Position numbers and translations under genes: made by a program. 64,000 nt of DNA from JACRBR01 sp964371355 (GTDB lineage Bacteria; Chloroflexota; Dehalococcoidia; DSTF01; JACRBR01). Shown in pieces: positions 48,978 through 56,956 of the stretch (positions are counted from its first letter, which is position 1; each line of letters begins with the position of its first letter). The notes below the pieces were generated by a model, which made no database searches, was not told where the DNA came from, and worked only from the letters and a program-made list of their open reading frames with translations. The stretch spans positions 109,790 through 173,789 of the forward strand of contig CAYJMG010000003.1 of assembly GCA_964371355.1 (NCBI GenBank), given 5' to 3'.

Positions 48978-49879
48978 GCCAAATCGAACTCTCCCCGCAC
49001 GTCCACCCCCGCCTCGACGTCCGCGATGAAGTCCGTACAGGCACGCAGCCAGAGCTGTGGAGTGTAGTCGGGCGTCGAGTGCGCGGCGCCGCGGATCGTC
49101 ACCAGCCGTGAGTTCGGGATGAGCCGGTGATCACGCAGGGCGCCCGGATAGAACAGGTCCCACTCGCCACACGACACCAGCGTAGGCGCAGTGATTGCGG
49201 GCGTGCGCGAGGTCAGGTCGGGCCGCTCCCGCAACGCGCGGTCCGCCGCCAGGAACCCCTCCTTCGTCATGCACTCGACCTTCTGGCGCCAGTTCTTCGC
49301 GTCCTGCTCGTCGAACGACAACGCCGAATGTTGCGCGTACTGGTCCTGCTCCCGCCGGTACCGGTTCTCGCGTCGCACCAGCTCCTCCAGCCCGTGCTTC
49401 TCCACGATCTCCGCCATCCGCGCGAACGCTTCGGCCATGGACCGCTCGACGCCGTTCGCCGTCTCGTCCGGCCCCTGCCCGTTACCCGCCAGGGTGTCGC
49501 ACAGCAGCAGCGACCGCAGCCGCTCCGGGTAATCGCACGCGAACTGCGCGCTGATCATCCCGCCCATCGACACACCGCCGATGTGCGCGCGCTCGATGCC
49601 CAGCGCATCCAGCAGCGCCGCCAGGTCGGCCGCGAATTGCGGCACCGTCACCGTCGCCGGATCCAGCACCGCGTCGTGCGCCTCGTGGGAAGCCGCTGTC
49701 CGGCCGTGCGCCCGCGCGTCGTACAGCACGAGATCGTACCGGCGCTTGAACTCCTCAATGACCGGAGCCCATCCGCTCGACGAAGGCCCCGCAAAGCCGT
49801 GCGTCAGCACCAGCACCGGCCCCGGACTTCCCGAGCGCTCGTACCAGACGTCGATGCCGTTGACGTGGACCGTGGGCAT
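48959..49879 (-). CDS. Alpha/beta hydrolase
   Basis: 306 residues of the alpha/beta-hydrolase fold. The oxyanion strand is VLVLTHGFAGP, the nucleophile elbow is GGVSMGG (Ser), the acid lies in SCGEWDLFYPGA and the catalytic His in IRGAAHSTPDYTP. The cap is helical and charged (residues about 135-205). It resembles esterases and 3-oxoadipate enol-lactonases, but the substrate is not evident. The ATG at 49879 follows the small membrane-protein gene by one base, so the two form an operon. The C-terminus is shaped by the octamer repeat. Confidence 0.9.
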   Translation of the reverse strand: MPTVHVNGIDVWYERSGSPGPVLVLTHGFAGPSSSGWAPVIEEFKRRYDLVLYDARAHGRTAASHEAHDAVLDPATVTVPQFAADLAALLDALGIERAHIGGVSMGGMISAQFACDYPERLRSLLLCDTLAGNGQGPDETANGVERSMAEAFARMAEIVEKHGLEELVRRENRYRREQDQYAQHSALSFDEQDAKNWRQKVECMTKEGFLAADRALRERPDLTSRTPAITAPTLVSCGEWDLFYPGALRDHRLIPNSRLVTIRGAAHSTPDYTPQLWLRACTDFIADVEAGVDVRGEFDLASQPVS

Positions 49880-49880
49880 A

Positions 49881-50231
49881 TCAGGAGTCGCGCGGCCGCG
49901 ACGGCAGAGGCCGCGACCACGGCTGTCCCGCAGCGTCGGGCGCCCCCTGGGCCGACTGTGCGGATTGAGCGGACTGAGCGGACTGAGCGGATGGGCGACG
50001 TATAGGCGTGCGCACGATCGGCGGGAAGAGCCCGTTGACCGCCGCCAGCGTCAGCAGCCCGCCCGCGGCCCCCATCGCGACGAGCGTGACCAGAATCCAG
50101 GCCTGAATCAGCTCTCCGGCGATGCCCAGCATGCCCGGGATGGGCGTCAAGAGGAACAGGAAGCCAAAGACCAGCCAGGAGGCCGTGAAGATGAACGCGG
50201 TGATGGCGTGCCGGTAGCTGAGCCGCCTCAT
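49881..50231 (-). CDS. Small membrane protein with SAQ-repeat tail
   Basis: 116 residues. Two hydrophobic segments (AITAFIFTASWLVFGFLFLL and ILVTLVAMGAAGGLLTLAAV) are followed by a cytoplasmic or external tail containing SAQ five times. The repeat is encoded by four nine-base units. No family was recognised. It starts at the ATG at 50231; upstream in-frame codons look non-coding. It is translated just ahead of the alpha/beta hydrolase (one-base gap). Confidence 0.6.
   Translation of the reverse strand: MRRLSYRHAITAFIFTASWLVFGFLFLLTPIPGMLGIAGELIQAWILVTLVAMGAAGGLLTLAAVNGLFPPIVRTPIRRPSAQSAQSAQSAQSAQGAPDAAGQPWSRPLPSRPRDS
49954..49989 (-). repeat. Nine-base in-frame tandem repeat
   Basis: Four units on the plus strand (GACTGTGCG, GATTGAGCG, GACTGAGCG, GACTGAGCG) encode the Ser-Ala-Gln repeats of the small membrane protein. 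Length variation between strains would change the tail without breaking the frame. Confidence 0.8.
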
Positions 50232-50405
50232 TGCCCGAAGATCGTACCACACAGGATCACCGGCGCTCCTGCACGCACCCTTAGGGGAATCCGAATCGCG
50301 CCCGCAATCGCCTCCGCCGATACTTTGCGAGGAGGCCGAACTTCGCGAGAAGTCCGATACATTCGAGAGACGCCGCCGCATGAGCGCACGAGAGATCGGT
50401 CATTG

Positions 50406-52169
50406 ATGCACGGTTACCCACGACCGCAGCTCCGCCGCGCGGGCGCCACCAACCTCAACGGGCCGTGGCTCTTCGCCATCGACCGCGACGCCGCGTGGCG
50501 CACCCCCGATCACGTGCGCTGGGCCGGTCCCATCGAAACGCCCTTCGCGCCCGAGACGCCGGCCAGCGGCATCGGCGACACGCGTTTCTACCGCGCCTGC
50601 TGGTACCGCCGCGTCGTGCGCGTCGCCAAGCCGCCCCCCGGCCAGCGGCTGCTCATTCATTTCGGTGCGGTCGACTTTGCGGCCACGGTCTGGGTGAACG
50701 GCCAGCTCGCCGTCACGCACGAGGGCGGCTACACGCCGTTCACGGCCGACATCACCGACCTGCTGCACCCGGCCGGCCACCGCCTCAGCGAGACGCAGAC
50801 CATCGTCGTGCGCGCGGAGGACGATCCCCACGACCTGTCGCAGCCGCGCGGCAAGCAGGACTGGGAACTACAGCCGCATGCCATCTGGTACCCACGCACC
50901 ACCGGCATCTGGCAGACCGTCTGGCTCGAGCACGTCCCCGTCACCCGCATCGGCGCCGTCCGCTGGTCGTCCGACCTCCAGCGCTTCGAGATCGGCCTCG
51001 ACTGCCGCATCGACGGCCCGCCCGCCGACGGCCTGCGCCTGCGCGTACGGCTCACGCGCGGCGACCGAGTCGTCGCCGACGACACGTACACGGTCGACGG
51101 TGCGCGGGTATCGCGCCGCATCGGCCTGCCCGACCCCGGCATCGACAGCGAGCGCAACCGCTGGCTGTGGTGGCCGTCGCAGCCCACGCTCCTCGACGCG
51201 CGCCTCGAGTTGCTCGACGGCGCCGGCCATGTGCTCGACGCCGTCGACAGCTACACCGCCCTGCGCTCGGTGCGCCTCGAAGGCGATCGCTTCCTGCTGA
51301 ACGAGCGCCCGTACCGGCTGCGCCTGGCCCTCGACCAGGGCTACTGGCCGGATACCGGCCTCACCGCCCCCGACGACGACGCGCTGCGCCGCGACGTGGA
51401 GCTGGCGAAGGCGATGGGCTTCAACGGCGTCCGCAAACACCAGAAGGTTGAGGACCCCCGCTACCTCTACTGGGCCGACCGCCTCGGCCTGCTCGTCTGG
51501 GGCGAGATGCCTAGCGCCTATGCGTTCAACGAGACCTCGATGCTCCGCCTCACGCGCGAATGGACCGCCGTGGTCGAGCGCGACCGCAGCCACCCCTGCA
51601 TCGTCGCCTGGGTGCCCTTCAACGAATCATGGGGCCTGCCCGACCTCGCTGCGCCGGCCGCCCAGCGCGACTACGCCGAAGGCGTGTACCGCCTGACACG
51701 CGCCCTCGATCCCTCGCGCCCCGTGATCACGAACGACGGCTGGGAAGCCCCCGCGACCGACATCGTCGGCCTCCACGACTACGAGCAGGATCCCGCCACC
51801 CTAACCGCACGCTACGGTACGCCTCAGGCCCTCACGGCGATGCTTGAGGACGGGCGCGTCGCCGGCCGCCGCACGACACTCGCGGGCCAGCGGCCTGGCG
51901 ACGCCCCCGTGATGCTCACCGAGTTCGGCGGCATGGCCCTGTCCGATGACCCGGGCGGCACCTGGGGCTACTCCCGCTGCGCCACCGCCGACGAACTGGC
52001 CGAGCGCTACACCCGCCTGCTCGCGGCCGTGCGCGCCATCCCCGGCCTCAGCGGCTTCTGCTACACCCAGTTCGCGGACTGCTACCAGGAGACCAACGGC
52101 CTCCTCCACGCCGACCGCCGCCCCAAATTCCCTCTGGAAGACATCGCCCGCGCCACCCGCGGCCGGTAG
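50406..52169 (+). CDS. Glycoside hydrolase family 2
   Basis: 587 residues with the three-part GH2 layout. The N-terminal jelly-roll has FYRACWYRRVVRV and VDFAATVWVNGQLAVTHEGG, then comes an immunoglobulin-like domain and a TIM barrel. The acid/base is Glu407 in FNESWG and the nucleophile is Glu506 in TEFGG. It is probably a beta-galactosidase, glucuronidase or mannosidase acting on oligosaccharides. No signal peptide is seen, so it would act in the cytoplasm. The ATG at 50406 is chosen because the jelly-roll starts there; no strong ribosome site is seen. Confidence 0.92.
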   Translation: MHGYPRPQLRRAGATNLNGPWLFAIDRDAAWRTPDHVRWAGPIETPFAPETPASGIGDTRFYRACWYRRVVRVAKPPPGQRLLIHFGAVDFAATVWVNGQLAVTHEGGYTPFTADITDLLHPAGHRLSETQTIVVRAEDDPHDLSQPRGKQDWELQPHAIWYPRTTGIWQTVWLEHVPVTRIGAVRWSSDLQRFEIGLDCRIDGPPADGLRLRVRLTRGDRVVADDTYTVDGARVSRRIGLPDPGIDSERNRWLWWPSQPTLLDARLELLDGAGHVLDAVDSYTALRSVRLEGDRFLLNERPYRLRLALDQGYWPDTGLTAPDDDALRRDVELAKAMGFNGVRKHQKVEDPRYLYWADRLGLLVWGEMPSAYAFNETSMLRLTREWTAVVERDRSHPCIVAWVPFNESWGLPDLAAPAAQRDYAEGVYRLTRALDPSRPVITNDGWEAPATDIVGLHDYEQDPATLTARYGTPQALTAMLEDGRVAGRRTTLAGQRPGDAPVMLTEFGGMALSDDPGGTWGYSRCATADELAERYTRLLAAVRAIPGLSGFCYTQFADCYQETNGLLHADRRPKFPLEDIARATRGR

Positions 52170-52238
52170 CCCGCCACTACTCCGGTTGACACAAATGTTC
52201 TACTGTCCCAAGATAGGCTTCTGCCGGAGGTTTTCGCC

Positions 52239-52976
52239 ATGTCCGCCAACTCGTCAATCGAATGGACCGAAGCGACCTGGAACCCCGTCACAGGATGCAC
52301 GAAGGTGTCGCCCGGCTGCGCGCATTGCTACGCCCAGACCTTCGCCGAACGCTTCCGCGGCGTGCCGGGTCATCCCTACGAACAAGGCTTCGACCTCAAG
52401 CTCTGGCCCGAACGCCTCGAGCTGCCGTTCCAGTGGAAGCGCCCGCGGACGATCTTCGTGAACTCCATGAGCGATCTGTTCCACGAGAACGTGCCGGACG
52501 ACTACGTCCAGGCCGTCTTTGACGTGATGCGGCGCGCAAACTGGCACACGTACCAGGTCCTCACCAAACGCCCCGAACGAGCGGCCGCTCTATCGGCTTC
52601 CTTACCGTGGTCCCCCAACATCTGGATGGGGACCAGCGTCGAAAACCAGCGTTGGACATCGCGCATCGAGCACCTGCGGCACACGGACGCCGCCGTGAAG
52701 TTCCTCTCGTGTGAACCGCTGCTCGGACCACTCCAACTCGACCTCCGTGCCATCGACTGGGTAATCGTTGGAGGCGAGTCGGGGTTTCGCGCGCGCCCAA
52801 TGCGTGCCGACTGGGCGCGCAACATCCGCGAGCAGTGCCACCGCGCCGGTGTAGCGTTCTTCTTCAAGCAGTGGGGCGCCCACGACGAGTACGGCATCCG
52901 GGTGGGCAAGGGTAGGGCGGGCCGCATCCTCGATGGCCAGACCTGGGATGAAATGCCTGCATCAGCACAAGCATAG
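52239..52976 (+). CDS. DUF5131 (phage Gp37/Gp68-like) three-cysteine protein
   Basis: 245 residues. It opens SIEWTEATWNPVTGCTKVSP and GCAHCYA, with cysteines at 20, 27 and 30 (Cx6Cx2C), then FVNSMSDLFHENVPDDYV, YQVLTKRPER, NIWMGTSVENQ and IDWVIVGGESG. This is the DUF5131 family, first annotated in phage and distantly like radical-SAM spore photoproduct lyase. The cysteines probably hold an iron-sulfur cluster. The downstream gene encodes its usual companion TcmP. A TTGACA hexamer lies at 52186-52191, but no good -10 follows. Substrate unknown. Confidence 0.9.
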   Translation: MSANSSIEWTEATWNPVTGCTKVSPGCAHCYAQTFAERFRGVPGHPYEQGFDLKLWPERLELPFQWKRPRTIFVNSMSDLFHENVPDDYVQAVFDVMRRANWHTYQVLTKRPERAAALSASLPWSPNIWMGTSVENQRWTSRIEHLRHTDAAVKFLSCEPLLGPLQLDLRAIDWVIVGGESGFRARPMRADWARNIREQCHRAGVAFFFKQWGAHDEYGIRVGKGRAGRILDGQTWDEMPASAQA

Positions 52977-52987
52977 GCACTCCGCCG

Positions 52988-53806
52988 ATGACCGACTACG
53001 TGATCGCCCAGGATGGACTGCCCGCCCGGGTCGTCGGCCCGTGGTCGGAAGAGAAGCTGTTCTACATTTCTGGCTACGTCGATATCTTCACAACGGGGAT
53101 GAAGGACCGCTGGCCGAGGCGTGTATATATTGACCTCTTTTCGGGCCCGGGAATGTGCGTCCTGGAAGGCACGCGCCAGGAGATCCCCGGATCACCTCTG
53201 GTTGCCCTGTCTGCCCGCTATCCATTCACGGCCGCGTACCTGAATGACATGGACCTGGTCGCGGCCGAAGCGCTGCGTGCCCGGCTTTCTTCAAAGAGTG
53301 ACGCTGACATTACGATCGCGAACCTCGACTGCAATGTCGCCGCCAGAGAAGCAGGCCAAGCTCTGTCTCTCGACGAGCCGGATACCCTGGGCCTCGCCGT
53401 TGTTGACCCAACCGCTTTTCAGATCAGCCTCGACTCGCTATCGGCGATGACACAGGGGAGGAGGATCGACCTCATCATCACGCTGATGACCGGTCATCTC
53501 CGCCGCTTCATCGCGGAGCCTGCGTTCGAGGCCGCCCTCGATCCATTCTTCGGCTCGGCAACGTGGCGGTCACTCGTTGACCTGCGCGCGTCCGGAACAC
53601 GGATCACATATCGAAGGCTGCTGGACTTCTACGAAAATCAGCTGCGCTCGATCGGCTACCTCCACGTCGACGATGATGTCCGTATCCTGAACACGCGCGA
53701 CCAGACTCTCTACCATCTCGTGTTCGCGACCAAGAGCGATCGCGGGGCCGACTTCTTCAAGAAGATCAGCCAGCGCAGATTCTCGGGACAGCGGCGAATG
53801 TTCTGA
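52988..53806 (+). CDS. tcmP: Three-Cys-motif partner protein TcmP
   Basis: 272 residues of the TcmP family, defined by occurrence next to three-cysteine DUF5131-type proteins. Characteristic parts are GPWSEEKLFYISGYVDIF, RVYIDLFSGPGMC, GSPLVALSARY and LAVVDPTAFQISLDSL. The IDLFSGPG stretch resembles a methyltransferase-like nucleotide loop, and VVDPT sits in the position of a catalytic motif IV, so a Rossmann enzyme is plausible. It begins 11 bases after the DUF5131 gene and is followed by a strong terminator. Codon use is less GC-rich than the neighbours, suggesting horizontal transfer. Confidence 0.88.
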   Translation: MTDYVIAQDGLPARVVGPWSEEKLFYISGYVDIFTTGMKDRWPRRVYIDLFSGPGMCVLEGTRQEIPGSPLVALSARYPFTAAYLNDMDLVAAEALRARLSSKSDADITIANLDCNVAAREAGQALSLDEPDTLGLAVVDPTAFQISLDSLSAMTQGRRIDLIITLMTGHLRRFIAEPAFEAALDPFFGSATWRSLVDLRASGTRITYRRLLDFYENQLRSIGYLHVDDDVRILNTRDQTLYHLVFATKSDRGADFFKKISQRRFSGQRRMF

Positions 53807-53814
53807 TCACAGAG

Positions 53815-53842
53815 AGGCCCCCGGCAGGGTCTCCGGGGGCCT
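53815..53842. terminator. Strong hairpin terminator between tcmP and glnA
   Basis: AGGCCCCCGG (53815-53824) and CCGGGGGCCT (53833-53842) form a ten-pair perfect stem around an eight-base loop, directly after the tcmP stop and before the convergent glnA stop. It probably works in both directions, although only a short T-rich stretch follows. Confidence 0.75.
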
Positions 53843-53869
53843 TCGTCCACACAGCCGTGTTCCGCGCGC

Positions 53870-54979
53870 TTACCGCCGCGCGGCCACCTTCTTCTTCGCC
53901 GGGATCTTCCGCCCCTTCGAGGCGCCGTTCGTGCTCGCTTTGGTGCCGGCCTTTGCGCCGGCCTTCGAGCCCTTGGCCTCCGCGTCGCTGCACACCGTCT
54001 CGACGATGAGCCGCGTCACCACGTACGGGTCCATGTTCGCGTTCGGCCGCCGGTCCTCGATGTAGCCCTTCTTGTCGCGCGCCACCTGCCACGGGATGCG
54101 CACCGACGCCCCGCGGTCGCTCACACCGTAGGTGAACGTCTTGTACGACGCCGTCTCGTGCAGGCCCGTCAGCCGCCCCTCGATGCCGAACCCGTAGTTC
54201 TCGATGTGCAGCTTCGCCCGCTTGCCCAGCGCCTGCGCCGCCGCCACGCACGGCTCGTAGCTCGACCGCATCTGCTTCGTCGAGAAGTTCGTGTGCGCGC
54301 CCGCGCCGTTCCAGTCGCCCTTCACCGGCTTCGGATCCAGCGTCGCGTTCACGCCGAAGTCCTCCGCGATTCGGTACAGCAGCCAGCGCGCCATCCACAG
54401 GTGGTCCGCCGCCGCCGGCGACGCCAGCGGGCCGATCTGGAACTCCCACTGCCCCGGCATCACCTCGCCGTTCGTCCCCGCGATCTGCAGGCCCGCAGCC
54501 AGGCACGCATCAGTGTGCGCCTCCACGATCTCGCGGCCGAACACCTCATCGGCGCCGACGCCGCAGTAGTACGGACCCTGGGGCCCCGGGAAGCCGTTGT
54601 CCGGCCAGCCCAGCGGCTTCGAGCCCTCGAAGAACGTGTACTCCTGCTCGATGCCGAACCAGGTGTCATAGCTTGCGTACTTCTTTGCCGTCGCCACGCA
54701 CGACGCCCGCGTGTTCGATGGGTGCGGCGACATGTCCGTCAGCAGCACCTCGTTCAGCACCAGCTTGTTCTTCCCGCCGCGGATGGGGTCCGGACACACG
54801 AACACCGGCTTCAGCACGCAGTCGCTGTTGCTGCCCGGCGCCTGGTTCGTGCTCGATCCGTCGAACCCCCAGATCGGAGGCTCCTGCCCTTCCGGCACGA
54901 TCTTGGTCTTCGACCGCAGCTTCGACGTCGGCTGCGTGCCGTCGATCCAGATGTACTCCGCCTTGTAATATCCCGCCAC
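53870..54979 (-). CDS. glnA: Glutamine synthetase, type II (eukaryote-like)
   Basis: This enzyme makes glutamine from glutamate, ammonia and ATP. The 369-residue length and the motifs PIWGFDGSSTNQAPG (near 35-49), FGIEQEYTFF, MPGQWEFQIGP and GDWNGAGAHTNFS are those of GSII, not of the 450-residue bacterial GSI. The last 40 residues are a histone-like Lys/Ala/Ser tail (SKAGAKAGTKAS and so on), which is unusual. The start is a GTG with GGAGA six bases upstream. It is third in the amt-glnK-glnA operon, 133 bases after glnK. Confidence 0.93.
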   Translation of the reverse strand: MAGYYKAEYIWIDGTQPTSKLRSKTKIVPEGQEPPIWGFDGSSTNQAPGSNSDCVLKPVFVCPDPIRGGKNKLVLNEVLLTDMSPHPSNTRASCVATAKKYASYDTWFGIEQEYTFFEGSKPLGWPDNGFPGPQGPYYCGVGADEVFGREIVEAHTDACLAAGLQIAGTNGEVMPGQWEFQIGPLASPAAADHLWMARWLLYRIAEDFGVNATLDPKPVKGDWNGAGAHTNFSTKQMRSSYEPCVAAAQALGKRAKLHIENYGFGIEGRLTGLHETASYKTFTYGVSDRGASVRIPWQVARDKKGYIEDRRPNANMDPYVVTRLIVETVCSDAEAKGSKAGAKAGTKASTNGASKGRKIPAKKKVAARR

Positions 54980-55014
54980 GTCTGTCTCCTCTCCTCGATT
55001 CGCTCGAGCTCGTT

Positions 55015-55035
55015 CGCCGGGCGCGGCGCCCGGCG
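55015..55035. promoter_or_regulatory. Perfect hairpin between glnK and glnA
   Basis: CGCCGGGCG and CGCCCGGCG form a nine-pair stem around a three-base loop, 36 bases before the glnA start. Without a T-run it is more likely to affect mRNA stability or the glnK/glnA ratio than to terminate. Confidence 0.45.
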
Positions 55036-55112
55036 CATGGCGACGCCGGGGCACAGGCCGTTCGTTCCGTTGCTGATCGTGGCCGCCTCGCCCGCAACGA
55101 GCAAGGCCACCC

Positions 55113-55454
55113 TTACACTGCCGCGTCCCCCCGTTCCCCCGTGCGGACGCGGATCGCGTCCTCGACCGGGATGATGAAGATCTTGCCGTCACCGATGTTG
55201 CCGGTGCCCGCCGCCTTCTGGATGATCTGCACGACCTCCTCGACGTTGCCGTCGACCACGACAGTCTCCAGTTTCACCTTCGGCAGCATGTCCACCGAGT
55301 ACGCCGTACCCGCCCGGCCCGCGTGGACGATGCCCTTCTGCACGCCGCGGCCCGTCACGCCCACTATGTTGAGCCCGATATAGCCCTTCTCCGCAAGCGC
55401 GTGCTTCACTTCGTCCAGCTTCTCCGGCCGGATGATCGCCTCGATCTTCTTCAT
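55113..55454 (-). CDS. glnK: P-II nitrogen regulatory protein
   Basis: A 113-residue PII signal protein. It begins MKKIEAIIRPEKLDEVKHAL. The T-loop runs GRGVQKGIVHAGRAGTAYSV and ends DMLPK, keeping Tyr52 at the uridylylation position. The C-terminal GDGKIFIIPVEDAIRVRTGE is the B-loop/C-loop that binds ATP and 2-oxoglutarate. Linkage to amt shows the GlnK role: it plugs the ammonium channel when nitrogen is plentiful and may also act on GlnA. It lies 40 bases after amt. Confidence 0.96.
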   Translation of the reverse strand: MKKIEAIIRPEKLDEVKHALAEKGYIGLNIVGVTGRGVQKGIVHAGRAGTAYSVDMLPKVKLETVVVDGNVEEVVQIIQKAAGTGNIGDGKIFIIPVEDAIRVRTGERGDAAV

Positions 55455-55494
55455 ATCGTCACATTCCCCTGGCTACAGGGCATCCAGCGCCCGC

Positions 55495-56829
55495 TCATGA
55501 TTGTGCCGGTGCCGGGGCCCGCTGCGGCGCGGGGCCCGGGACGTCGACCGGAATGGCCTCCGGAATGCCGAGCACCGGGCCCGACCCACCGAAGATATAG
55601 CCGCGCTCTCCGTGCTCGGCCACATCGATGCCGGCCTCCTCCGACTCCTCGTCGGGCCGAATCCCGACCGTCAGGTCAAGCGCCTTAAGGATAATGAAGG
55701 TGACGATGAAAGAGTATGGCGCGACCGCGGCCACACCCACCGCCTGCCGCCAGAGCTGGTCCAGGCCGCCACCGTTCGTCAGCCCGTCGACCCCTCCGAA
55801 GGCGGCAACGGCGAAGATGCCCGTCGCCAACGCTCCCCAGAGCCCGCCGATGCCGTGGACGCCCACCACATCGAGTGAATCGTCCAACTGGGACTTGGCG
55901 CGCCACTGCACGAACAAGAAGCACGCGATACCCGCGATAGCTCCGATAGCGATTGCTTCCATCGGCTGCACGTAGCCGGAGGCCGGCGTGATGGCGACCA
56001 GCCCGGCCACACACCCCGCGGCGGCGCCGACGACGCTCGGCTTGCCGTTGATCAGCCAGCTCATGCCCACCCACGAAAGCGCGGCCGCCGCGGCGGCGGT
56101 GTTCGTGACGGTGAAGGCGTTGACGGCTTGCGGGTTCGCCGCTCCGGCGCTGCCCGCATTGAAGCCGAACCAGCCGAACCAGAGGATGCCCGCGCCGAGG
56201 ATGATGAACGGCGCGTTGTGCGGCTCCATCGGCTCCTCGCCATACCCGCGCCGCCGGCCATAGCAGATCGCGGCAGCCAGGGCGGCGGCGCCTGCGTTCA
56301 CGTGGATCGCCGTGCCGCCGGCAAAGTCCAGCCCCTTGAGATCGGAGAAAATCCAGCCGTCGGCGTCGAACACCCAGTGTGCGACGGGGGCATACACCAA
56401 CAGCGACCACAGCGCCATGAACGCCAGAAACGGCCCGAACTTCACGCGCTCGGCGAACGCCCCGGTGATCAGCGCCGGCGTGATGATGGCGAACATCGCC
56501 TGGAAGATCATGAACAGTTCGTGCGGGATGCCGGGGCCAGCCTGCGAATCACCCTCCACCCCGACACCGCTGAGGCCGAAGTGGTCGAGGTTGCCGATGA
56601 GGCCCCAGCCCTGCACGTCCGGGCCGAAGGCCAGCGAATAGCCCACGACCACCCAGAGCACCCCGACCACGCCGATGGTGATGAAACTGTGCATCAGGGT
56701 GCCCAACACGTTCTTGCTGCGGACGAACCCCGCATAGAAGAACGCCAGCCCTGGCGTCATGAATAGGACAAGCGCGGATGCGACGAGCATCCACGCGATG
56801 TCGCCTGAGTTCAATGGAACCTCGGTCAT
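55495..56829 (-). CDS. amt: Ammonium transporter
   Basis: 444 residues with about eleven membrane helices. The twin-histidine pore residues lie in AIHVNAGAAALAAA and VGVHGIGGLWGAL. The N-terminus MLVASALVLFMTPGLAFFYAG is the Amt signature of the first helix. The cytoplasmic tail is short and acidic, then Pro/Ala-rich. It imports ammonium for the downstream glutamine synthetase. A GGGGAGG site lies four bases before the ATG. It is the first gene of the nitrogen operon, and the region upstream is the obvious place for nitrogen control. Confidence 0.96.
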   Translation of the reverse strand: MTEVPLNSGDIAWMLVASALVLFMTPGLAFFYAGFVRSKNVLGTLMHSFITIGVVGVLWVVVGYSLAFGPDVQGWGLIGNLDHFGLSGVGVEGDSQAGPGIPHELFMIFQAMFAIITPALITGAFAERVKFGPFLAFMALWSLLVYAPVAHWVFDADGWIFSDLKGLDFAGGTAIHVNAGAAALAAAICYGRRRGYGEEPMEPHNAPFIILGAGILWFGWFGFNAGSAGAANPQAVNAFTVTNTAAAAAALSWVGMSWLINGKPSVVGAAAGCVAGLVAITPASGYVQPMEAIAIGAIAGIACFLFVQWRAKSQLDDSLDVVGVHGIGGLWGALATGIFAVAAFGGVDGLTNGGGLDQLWRQAVGVAAVAPYSFIVTFIILKALDLTVGIRPDEESEEAGIDVAEHGERGYIFGGSGPVLGIPEAIPVDVPGPAPQRAPAPAQS

Positions 56830-56956
56830 GGTGCCTCCCCTGGCTCTATTCAGTTAGATGTGGGGAGCATAGGGGCCGATTGTTACGGTCGTGTTTCGTC
56901 TTGGTGATCGTCGGATTACGCCGGGCGCCGCTGCCCCAGGGCTCCCGTTGGCCATG

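Noticed and set aside
52186..52220. SOS-box or promoter before the DUF5131 gene
   Set aside because: TTGACA is present and GAACATTTGTGTC on the minus strand is near a Gram-positive LexA box, but the second half-site does not match and no -10 lies at the right distance.
52239..53806. Prophage or integrated element around the phage-like DUF5131 gene
   Set aside because: No integrase, phage structural gene, attachment repeat or tRNA is nearby; flanking genes are ordinary.
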